A stretch of 64,000 nucleotides of DNA from Tretioscincus oriximinensis (taxonomy: Eukaryota; Chordata; Lepidosauria; Squamata; Gymnophthalmidae). Where the stretch lies: the NCBI GenBank assembly GCA_022410635.1, contig JAJVDF010000001.1:14390934-14454933 (forward strand). The letters are read 5' to 3'. The notes under the pieces were generated by a model. It was not told where the DNA came from and did not search any database. It worked only from the letters and a program-made list of their open reading frames with translations. A program made the translations under genes and the position numbers. This document shows positions 45,901-57,900 of the stretch, in pieces (positions within the stretch are counted from its first letter, which is position 1; every line of letters begins with the position of its first letter).

Positions 45901-48900
45901 TCCTCTTAATCTATGGAACTTGGCTACCAGTTTCATTAATAGAAGCAGGCCCTATTCATTGTATACATTCCTCTGACTGATACTACCACAACATCAAGAG
46001 GTGAAAGATTATCAGGCACGTTATCAACTGATTCCTCATTTGAGGGGGAAAAGCAGCATGAGGTTGACTAAGACACTTCTGGGAACTTAAGCAGGATGTT
46101 CAGTTGTTGATTTTAAGGATCAGCAAAGCACTGTGCTCTTTCCACTCGTCTCCAGAAGTCCAGAAGCACATAACCATGTTGAAAAGACAAATTTCCAATA
46201 GCCAAAGTTCCATGGGCTACAGGCCAAATCAATACATAAAGGGAAAGAGATGGCCAGATCCTGAACATTCCTTGAGAGCTGCCCATCCCTACCTGATTAG
46301 AAGGCAAAACTCAGAAGCAAAAAAGGATACTGACNGCAAAGACATTGATCCCATCAACAGCATATTTGTAATAATAAGCATTAATTGCACGGTAGCAGCA
46401 AAGGACAATTTCAGCATCCAGAGGAACTTCTGTCTAGAATAGAGGAGGCAGAAGGGACAAGAGAGCACCAGTTAGACCAATTTGGCCATGGCAAGCATAC
46501 CCAGGAAACTGCTGCTCTTAGCAGTTGGGCAAGATGGTAACCTCAGCTGTCTAACCACCAGGCCTGCCCAGTCCAGCCCCTGCTGATGCTGTGTTATCTT
46601 CCAGGTACATGAATCAGATCCCTATGGCCTGTTCTCATTCATAAAAGAGAAAGAACAGAATAGAGTGGTGGGGCAGAGCCAGGTCATTGTTAGGGAAACT
46701 TACTGCTCTGTCTCATGTTTCCTCTGTCCATTCTATACAGAAGCAGGTAAACTAGGCAAACTAGAAGCCAAACCCATGGCAAAACGGTTTGGAAAATTCA
46801 TAAAATTTTGTTCCTTTTGAAATCAAGCATTTTGGCAGGATTGTATAGCATCGAGTCCTGCTGGGATACCAACACAGCGCCAACACTGGGATGATCTCAC
46901 AAAATTTCAATACTGATAGGGAAATTCCAATGCTGCATTTTAGAAGGCTGAATTGATGGACTGAACCCAAGTGTAAATGTTAACAAGTATATTTAATTTT
47001 CTAGGCAAAGTCCAATCTAAAATTGAATTTCAGTCCTGGGGTCCACCCAGTAGTACAGTTACTGCCTGGAAAGTAAAGAATTGTAGCTTCAATTCACAGA
47101 ATTCCCTCAGAAGCAAACCTCTGCTATATCTTTGCCAAGGAAACGTCATGGGTGCCTCCATGTAACCAAGATGATTAGTCCTTGATTTAAAAGTCCAGAA
47201 CTATCAGAACCAGGGCTTAGTCCAGTGACAAAAACACTGCCTAGATAGCTGAAGGTTACAGGTTCAATCTGCATCATCCCCCTGAAAAATAGTTGCTTCC
47301 TGATAAACCACTTTTTAAACTTGCTACTGATGTGTCAAGCTGAGTCTAAGGTCATTTTACTTTCAGAAGTCAGCTTATGTCACAGAGCCCACACAAACAT
47401 CAAGAATTGGTTGACAGATCTGTCATCCTCCCAGAATACTTCCATCTAGTTTAGGTTGCAATATTTCATAGATATCATGGACAATCCATAATTTTATAGT
47501 GTTATTTGGTGTGGGGGAAAAACGAAAGTCTGGAGTTTTATGGCAGGATTGAGCCAGAGGGGGCATGATGGAGTGGGATTCATAAATTATGTCCTCGTTT
47601 GGGACTCTTGGATTATGGCCGTCCTAATTCCATCTCCTCACCTTCCGTAAGCGTTGCACATGGACACGCTCAGGTGGCAGCAGAAGGACAATGGTGATTG
47701 TCCGGGCGTTCATCTTGGCAATGGGGATAATAAAAACGAAGAGCCAACAGATGAAGCAGACCAGGCTGTGAGCAACGAAGAGGAGCGGGTAACCCAAGAG
47801 GAGCCAAATGCATGTGCTGGGCCGACACTAGGAAAATGGAAAAGACAAATGGGTGTTAAAACTGGCAAAGAGTCAAATTTTCACACTTTCAAAGGCCAAT
47901 TATGACTTTAACATGATTCAATTTTTTTCAAGGCTTTATAGTTAGCCTTTGGTAATTTATACATTACACTATATGCAGAAATGGCACTACAATAGGTAGC
48001 TGTGTGGATGCATCCTTTGCTTGTTCATTTATTGGTTCATTGATTCAAGAATGTACATCCCATCCTTCTCCAAAACTCCCAGACTGGATCACAATAGTAA
48101 AAATATAGAAAACATTCTTAAAACATGTGTAAAATAGGATCCTTCCTCTAACCCACACTCTCTGGAAAGAAAACAAGAGACAACAGCCCTTGATTGAGAT
48201 TTAATTTTTTTAAAATAAAAAATTATATTCCATTTTTCATCAGGGGGAACCTCAATAAAACATATTTATAATACAACCCATTGTCTCTGGCATGACCACA
48301 CCTAGAGGAAGCTACCATCAAAGCCCAGGATGAAGAAATAGCTTTAACCAGATACTGAGGCCACTGAAGAAAAGACTCTCTTGCATTTTCTCTCCCTTTG
48401 ATCTCTGAGAGAAGAATTATAGAAAAACTCCTTCCCTTCTGATTTAAGGAAAACATGTTTGTTTGGGGTTTTTTTTGTAAATAGTTTGGTTGCAAATAGA
48501 AAGGCCTTACCCAATGAGAAGCGCCTGTAGGTCTGACTGACTCCTGCCGTACAAGAAGTGGTGTTGAATCTTTCGCCTCATTGACTTCAGTAATGACCTC
48601 ACACTTACTGAATTTGATATCACAATTCTGATTAGAACCTCTCGTCTGAAAAAGAGAAGGGAAATGGAGAAAACAGGACGACAGCAGAAAAGAAGAGAAA
48701 ATAAAAAGGGGGAAAGTATACAACCCACCCCCAGAATAAACAGTTTTGCGATATCTCAGTTTAAGTGATGAAATCCAACAATTCATTCTTGCTACTCCAG
48801 GGGTTCCTGGCTTTCAATATCAAGCAACCCATTGGATTGAAAGTGTATACACAGTAGGTGTACAAGTGACTTAATCTATAAATTGGTTCCTTGGTGCATT

Positions 48901-51900
48901 TTGAAGAAACTGAAATCTCCAAGAGGTTTTCTTCCAAGTGTTTTTGAGTGACTATTTTTTATGGACTCAAAGATAACTACAGATGGTGACTGCAGCTAGA
49001 AAATTGAAAGACGCTTACTGCTTAGTGGGAAAGCTACTTTATGGCAAACCTAGACTGTATGCTAAAAAAACCCAGACACATCACCCTGCTGATAAACCTT
49101 CTTATTGTCAAACCTATGCTTTTCCCCGTTGTAATATATGGCTGTGATAGTTAGACCATAACTGAGCACTGAAGAATTAATACTGTTGAACTGTGGTACT
49201 TTTGAAAGTCCCTTGGGCTGTAAGAAGATCAAATCAGTCAATTCCNAAGGAGGTCAACTACCAGCTGTTCACTGGAAGAATAAATCCTAAAGCTGAAGCT
49301 CAAATACTTGGGCCACATAACCAGAAAACAGGGTTCACTGGAAAAGATCCTGATGCTGCTGGATTACAAAAGAAGAAGGGGGTAGCTGAGGATGAGAAAG
49401 ATAGATAGTGTGATGAGAACAGTTGAAGATTTTGCCTTCTTCTGTTCCAGACTGGCCAGGTACAATTGGTGGGCCTCTGTGCGAGACAGAATGCTGGACT
49501 GGATGGGCTCTGGCCTGATTCAGTATGGCTTCTCTTATGTTCTTAATTATCAACAAACATGAGCAGTATAATTAAGGTGGAGTGAACAGGCCAGTATTTC
49601 AATGAAAAGCAGGATTCCAGAAGCAAGAGTTATACAACGAGAAAGACATTATGTGTGCGCGCGTGCTTTTACATTGGGGCAGATCACCCTCTCTCAAATT
49701 AAGGTTCTGTGGGGCAATACTAATAGGAGGCATTCTTCCAGTGACAACTCAGGAGAATTATCCATTTTTTAGATAGATCTCCTCTTTGTGGGCTGGGTGG
49801 TGGATCCCCCAATATTCCTGATTGTTAAAACACACATTTTAAAGATAATCATTTTTGATAATTGAAGATAAGATCTAAAAAATACTACAGTGGTACCTCG
49901 GTTCTCGAACGCCTTGAATGTCGACCAAATCGGTGTTCGACCGGCAGATTCCAGAAACTTTTGTCCTGGAATCCGAACACCGATTTGGAACTCGAACTTC
50001 CTTCGGCGTTTTTTCGGCCAGGCGCGCCTTGCTGATGTCATCAAAGTGCGTTTTTTCGGCCAGGCGCGCTTTGCTGACGTCATCAAAGTGCGTTTTTTCG
50101 GCCCGGCGCGCCTTGCTTCGGTTCCCGAACAAATTGGTTCTCGACCGTCCTGCCGGAACGAATTGTGTTCGAGAACCGAGGTACCACTGTATTTTAAAAA
50201 TGTGCCTGTTTCAGTGTTTTTAAGCGTAACAGCTCCACACCATCCTTTTTGCATCTTCCTCCCCTGGGATATCTTTAACCCCAATTGCTGCTATGCCAAA
50301 GTCCAAACAGATCAGTGGCTGCAATGTCTGTGTTTGATTACTGCTGAACCATTCTTCCCACCTCTCTCAAAAGGCAAATGTAACATTAATCTTCATTGGG
50401 CTATTGAAGGAAAAGGAGAATCAAAGCTCTTTATAAACATAGAACATGTGAAGGAACACTTTGCTAACTGAACTGAATCCAAATCTCCAGGTCCAAATAT
50501 CCTAGAACACGGAAAGAATTAGCTGAAACAGAAAATTGAAGAAGGGCAAATGTTGTCCTCATTTTCAAAGAAAAGAATAAATTATATCCTGATTTCAATA
50601 CCAGGCTAACACTTGAATGGGAAGGCAATAGTTAACCAGAGCCAACATGGATTTATAGTGAACATGACATGCCAGACTGATCTAATTTCCTTCTAAGATA
50701 AAATCACTGAATGGGTCCATCAAGGAAATGTCATAGGTATAGTATATCTTGACTTTAGTAAAGGATTTGACAAAGAATCTTATACCATCCTTTTAAAAAA
50801 TTAAATATAATACCAAAAAATCCAACAAGAGAACTCTCAGGTGGATTCATAACTGGCTTAAATCATGCTCAAAGAGTAATCACGATGGGTACATATCCAA
50901 TTGGAAGAATACCTCAAGTGACACAGTTTTTTGTTCTGTTCCACATTGTTTATAAAGGAGATGAAGGGAAATAGATCAAATTTGTTGATGGCACAGAGTT
51001 AGGAAAGATTGCTAACAGTAAAGAAGAGAGATAGAGTTCAAAAAGATCTACACAAGCTTTGACAGTGGGCTGAAATTAAAATAATGATATTTCATAGACA
51101 TAAATGCAAAGTCCTATGTTTGGGTAAGAAAAATGATGGATGTTTTCAAAACAGACTGGCAACCAACTGTCTGGGATGATTTAGTGACTTCTGGATTAAG
51201 TCAGGGGTTGGACCTGATGATTCTAGAGGTTCTTTCAATACTATGATTCTGATTTCCAGAGCCAGTTCTTACCTTCTGAATCACTTTTCCAAACGGCCAA
51301 AGGAAGTATCCAGCTAGTTTCCAACAGAGTTTTCCTAATGTCGGAAGATGGGAGGAGATAGAAACAGTCCCAAATCAAAACAAGCCAAATGGTACTTAAC
51401 TGCTCTGCATTCCCTTCTTAGGCAGGCCTAGTTCAAGATATTTGCTACAAGGCTTTTAGCATCTCATCCCAATAGTGTTCCTTATCCAAAATATGTCCCA
51501 GCCCCCACCTCACCCAAACCACATCCTTGCTTTATAAAAATAGCAGGCTTTTATAGGCTGCTGGACACCTGGGTCTGGCTCCATTTCCTTTGCTCCTTTA
51601 CCACCACTGCTCTTCCCTTCTTGTACAGTGGTACCAAGAGGCTGGAAAGCCACACTGGAAGGTGCAACGGTCTATAAATAGGCCATATAGGACATGAGCA
51701 CTGGATACAAGGATTTTAGGGGACACAAAAAGTCCCCTAAATCCAGGCTATTCCAGCTGAATCGGAACTTTTGAGAACCCTACATTCATCCACAAAAGCT
51801 ACATTTCTGGTAAAGTTGATCTATATAAAACTTAGGAAAGATTTTCAGGGATGGGTTGGACTAGGCCAAAATAAATTCCCTAGCATGCAGAGACAGTCTA

Positions 51901-54900
51901 GATAAAAACTATAACTTTCACAAATACACATATATATTGGGCTTAAACTGGAAACATCTCCCTCTACACTTGTGATATGTGTTGCTGCCCTGGNTTTTAA
52001 ATCCAGAACTCCAATCAGCAATGTTTCCTCATGGAGAATGGTCCCAGCCAGGCAACATGACTTAGAGATACCTTATGTCCTTCATTCTAACACTGCTGTT
52101 GAATTCAAACCATAAGAACATAAAAGGAGCCCTGCTGAATCAGCTCATAGCCCATCTAGTCCAGCATTCTGTCTCACATGGTGACCACCAATTGCATTAG
52201 GGCAATTTCAAGCAAAAGAAGGAAAAACTTTCACCTGTTCTTGACTTCTTGCAAATGGCATTTCAGGAATACTGCCTGTTTCACACCTGAATTTATCTAA
52301 TCCTATCTTGAAGCCATCAGTATAAATCATTTTCATATCATCAAAATCCAGTTGTGTTCTACTTACACATGCCCATGGCTGGAAATAAGATTAGTGGCTC
52401 GGGAGTCAGCTGTGTTACCTTTGTGTTATGATTGTCCACCATGTGAACTTGCAGAGTGGAGTTTGTGTTAACACCAAGAATTTATCAGTAGAAGAAGTGC
52501 TGATAGTAACCAGCCTGGACAGCTTTAAGAAAAGGTCAGATAAATCCATGGATACCAAGTATGTCTATTGATCTCTATGTACCACCTCCAAGATGGAGAG
52601 GAAGACAGGATGTATCTAAATGCCTGTTGCAGATAGTTGGGACCAGGCTGAGAATGCCCAGAAGCAATTGATGGCTGGTGTGTAAGATAGGATGTTAGGC
52701 CACATAGACTAGTGTGTGAGATANAATGTTAGACAACATCCAGCAGGGCCCCTCTTCATTCTTAATAGCCAAGAATCCATCATTAAAGACTTGGTTGTTA
52801 CCTGTCTTCCCTGTTCCTCCACCTGGAATCCTTACATTACAACATACAATAGATCTGACTATGGCAAAATCAATACGAATAGCTCCCTACCTTACAAGCT
52901 AACAAAGCAATTTTTTGCTTGTAAAGTGGAAACCAATAGAACTACCGGTAACAACTTTTTGAGCACACAGATTTTTGAGTGCTTATAAAAATGTAACCTT
53001 ATACAATCAGATCTGGCTATATTCTCATTGTATCTCTGGCTAATTCGAGTTTAGGTTCTCCTTGGCTTCATCTGCAAAACATTCCATGTATTATGTTGAA
53101 CTTCAGTTGGGTTTACATGCAATTATGAAAAGCAAATATTCCTACAACTCTTAATTATTCATTTGCTATCATTTCAACCTTGATATGCTTTTCTCTTCCA
53201 TCTTCCATGTTCTAGTTATGAAGCAACAGTCAGTCACCTTAACTCACCATATGGAGCACCCAGAATTGTGAGGAACATCACAACAGAAATCAGGACGTAG
53301 AGTAGGGAGAGCCACCATCCAAACAACAGCAGATAAAAGAGGTTTCCACATGTCAGCATGGAACCTGTATGATGAAAGTTTTTGAAAGGTCACAAGTGCA
53401 ACACATTTACCGAAACTCAGATATATAGACTTATCTTGACCTTTAAAACAAACTGAACTTTGCACCTGTTCTGGATAGTCTATGCAAGAAAATTTTGAGG
53501 TGGAGTGAGGGGAGAAAATATACTGCTCAAAACAATTAAGGGAACACTTTAACATACACTGTTATATTAAAGTGCTCCCTTAACTGTTTTGAGCAGTATA
53601 GTTCTATGCAGAGGGTCATAATGGTCCGTGAGCCTAGACACCCGATTGTAATTTCAACTAAGCATGGAATTCGCCAACATATCTCCATCTTGAAGATTTT
53701 ATTCAGCTGATTCTATTCCACCCATACAACAGAGATCACTGATTTTTCTATCGCTCTAATTTCTTCCACAGGAAAACAGATGTAAGTAAGAAAAACAAAT
53801 AAGGGATTTCCCCTTCTGATTCCAGAACACCAGAAATAGGTGTCATATAATGAACTTGAAACTATGGAAGAAACAGGCAAACAAAAGCATATATCCAATA
53901 TGTTTTTAAATCTTCGTGTTTACTACCTTGATACGATATTGTCTACCAGCTTGGAAGGCTTTGAAAGGTTTTGAAACAGCCACTGGGTAAGACTCTCAGT
54001 GCCTATTCGACTTAATGACTATGTAACTTCCTTTTGCTGAGAGTTTGCCAAGAGCAGGGAGATGGTAAGAAGGACAAACAGCTGGTTTGCTTATGAACCT
54101 GATTGCCTGTAGGCCACTGGTCTGACCTAACAGAGCATTTATTGAATTCTTATGCCTCTGAAAGACAGCTGCTGGGAAGCTTTAAACTGGGCAATGGGTA
54201 TTGTTTCAGCCTGCCTTTGGGTCTCTCTCTGCAACTGGTTGCTATTGTGAGAAAGGCTGCTGGACTGCCTGGGCTTCTGGTCTCATCCCCCAGGACTCTT
54301 ATATTCTTAAGCTTCCAAAGGCCAGCTTTTGGGTGAATTACATGGCTAGAGGACTTCTATATTGTAATAACCACAGAGTTGTGTTTTTACCTGTAGGACT
54401 TCTGATTATGTTTAAATCTGAGTAAAGCTCCTTCACTATTTCTGACCGGTCTTCCCATGGCCTTGCTGTCACATGACTCTTCCATTTCTTAAAGCCAAAC
54501 TGTAGCAAAGAATGGGAAGAAGCATCAATAGTTCATTTCCGTTGAAGGTCCAGAGTGAAAAAGAAGACAAGATGGATTTGTGTGCAGATTCTGACAAATC
54601 ATATATGTATATACACACATAAACACAAGAACAAAATGGTCTTAAATACAGCACATGTTTTCACTCTTATTGATGAGGGATAAAATGTGATTTGTTAAAG
54701 GTTTCATGTGCATCAATCAGCAACAAAAGTGGCAACCTTTGGATCAGGGCCATATAGACTGTTAAGTCCCATTACCTATTTTTCAGCTGCCCATCAGAAT
54801 GTTGATAGGCAAAAAAGCGCAGTTCCCACCACAGATTTTCCACAACTGATCTTGAATCAGACTTAGAACAAAGATCAGTGTGGAAAGGGTCTAAGATATA

Positions 54901-57900
54901 TTTCAGAATATATTAGTGCAGGCTATGGCAGACCCTGAATAAATTAGGGTTAGAACCAAATCGAGTTTGCTGTAGTCTGTAACAGAGCTATGGAGAGAGT
55001 TGAAGAGTTGGAAGCAATTCTGTGTTATTGGACTTAGTAAAATGTACCATCTAATAAATTTAAATTACCTGTTATAATTATCTATTATAATAAAAACAGT
55101 GCCTGGCGATTGTGCATCCAGTCTCGGGTGGAAGTACCGCCCACGATGTTTCTGCCATGCAGTGACAGAAATGCAAAGCATTCCCTTGCAGCCAAAACCT
55201 CCACCCACTCCAAAACAAACACGACACGGGCAACAGCACACACCAGACCCCGGACAGCCAGATCTTCCATTCCCAGCCAGAAGCAACCTCGCCAAGAAAA
55301 AGACGGCCAGCAGGGGTAGTGCAGACCCAGAGCAAGGGGGGGGGGGGAGGAGGAGAATGCTTGCTAGAGCAGCCATTCCATTCATAGGGTCAGAAACAGA
55401 TGAACTCTCCTAGCATATAATATAAATGATATAATATGTCAACATTTTCTTAATAATTCAATCAACTTTTTTTTCTAGATATTTTTTATAATTTCAAATA
55501 GAGCTTTGGAGTTGAAATCAGAATTAGAGAGTTAGAGGCCATTCTTGGCTATGGGAGTATGTGCTGGAGAAATCATAAATAAGGGAATCAGAGAAGGAAT
55601 TGAAGGTTTTATGTACCAATTCCACTTACGATTAAGGCTAGTGCAGGAAGAGCTTTAGAAGGAAAACAATCTTAGATTTTATCTGCTAATATTTCTTAAT
55701 TTAAGAGATAGAAGAACTTATTTTATCTGATAAAAGTGTAACAAGTGAATAGCTGCCTTCTTCTCTGAACCCTGCTTGCCCCTCAGATCCCCTCCACAAA
55801 CTATGACAAAACCTACCATGTAGTTGTTGGAGAGCTTGTGAGCTTCAACTTCATTCTCTGCTGTGAGGGTGGTTTTCATCAGACAGCCATCGCAGGTCTG
55901 GACTTCCTCTGAATGATGTGGGCAGGAGGATGGGCTTGAAAACACTTGGGAGTGACATGAGAAGAGAAGGTGGCTTTGAATTTCTTGGCCAGGAAAGAAT
56001 GTAGTGCAGGAATAGTACTTCTGAACTCCAGAATGGACTGAAGCTCCAAATATCTAAAGGAATATGATCACACTCCTCCTATCAACCTGCTCATGTTTGC
56101 AAGGGAGGCTGCTATCACCTTCAATAGCAAAAGGGAAGAGTATCTGGGAAAGTTTTCTCAGTAGGGGCTCCCAGGTATAACAGAATAGTCTCCCATCTGA
56201 GATGCACCAGGCACCTTCATTTCAAATGTCCAGGAAATTGGATTAATACCTTTGGCCTTTGAGGAAATAGTTTCCATCTTTAGGTACTGTTAATTTTTTT
56301 TAATGCATGTTCACTTTATATTGTATTTCCATTGCTGTAACCTGTCCTGTAACATGTTTTGGGTATAGAATGATAGAAGAGGGAAATAAATAAATAAATA
56401 GCTCTGTACTCACAAGCTTTGATTATGAACAAACAGAAAAACTATTATCCCATTGATTGAAAACCAAACTATTTGCCTGTGATGTTTTGGGACAGGGTTG
56501 GAGTTTAATTAATTAAATGATTCTTATTTTACTGCTCCACCAATCCACAGGTCACAGAGGAACCCATTAGAAACTATAGCAGTGCAGGAGAAGCTCTTAC
56601 TTTGGCTAGAGGCCACTGTTAACAGACCGTTTCAATTGACTTGTGTAGGGTTTGAGCTGCCATCAGCATCTATAATTTGAACTTTTGTACAGGTTACAGC
56701 TCCTACATACAAAGACTATGAATAACCCAATGTATTTTGGCTTAAAAGCCTTGACCAAGGGATGACAAATTCCACACGGTAAGAGGTCAATCTTTTGCTA
56801 AAGGTTGCAGCCAAATTGCAGCAGTAAATAAAAGAGATACTCTTTGTGTAGAATGGTAGGACTGGAACAAAATCAAGCTGCAACATCTGGGTATCTTGTG
56901 GTTTCTAACACTTCTTATACCAAGAGGTGAACAAAACTACAGATACAATAAAACATAGATTAAACAAGACTTTGTTCAGCCTTGAAAAGGGGTTTAAGAA
57001 GTGACCTGATTAAAATGTACTATGCAAAATCATGTATGAGAGAAAATAGGTGGATAGAGAATTTTTCTTTATCTCACAATACTAGAACCAGATGTCTCTC
57101 TAGGAAACTGATAGAAAGGAAAATTAGAATGGACAAGCGAAGTATTTCTTTACCCAGAGGGTCATTTGTCTATGGGATTCACTCTCAGAAAAGGTCGTGA
57201 CAGTAACCAGCCTGAGTGGCTTTCAGGGTTAGAGAAATTCATGAAGAATAAGTGTATCAATGGTTACTAGAATGGATGTCTTGGCTGGGGACACAGACAG
57301 GATGTCTCTGGAAATTGAAATGGGAAAATTTTGCCTTCTGCTACTGGCTTAAGAATGCTGGGCTAGTTGTGCTATGGGCCAATTTGGCAAGCTTATTTGA
57401 TGTTCTTATATTCTTTTTGCCACTGTTTTGTGCTTTGGTTAGAAACTCCATCTTACAAGTTTCTGAAAAGCCTAGAGGAAGTTGAGGGCATGCTGAATTT
57501 TTAGCCTGAGTGTAAAATTTCTGCAAACTACTCCTGTGAACATGCATAGTGTGACCAAAATACTGAAAACAGAAAGTCAACAGTCCCTCCTCTGCCCAAA
57601 GTATTGGGTTTTCTATATATAAGAAAAACATAAAAACGAGCCTTGGGAAGCTAAGCCAGGAGTAGCCAAGCAATGGACAAAAGGGGATAATCAAAGAGGA
57701 CGTGAAGATTTCAGAGAGGTTAAATGAATTTTTTGCTTCAGCTTTCACTGAAGAAGACAGAAGGTGTTTACCCGTAACAGATTTAGTCTTCTCAGGAAGA
57801 ACACCAGAGGAATTAAGCTGGATAAATGGATACTTCTTTGAGTGGAAAGAGGTAAGAAGTGGGGTACCCCAGGGGTCTGTACTGGGACCCTTGCTTTTCA

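Noticed and set aside
49769..50284. Overlapping open frames on both strands as possible genes
   Set aside because: They arise from the GC-rich 42-base tandem units of a MITE; the repeats explain the lack of stops.
55065..55385. 106-codon minus-strand frame as a gene
   Set aside because: It is a composition effect of a GC-rich inserted block in an intron, with no homology recognised.
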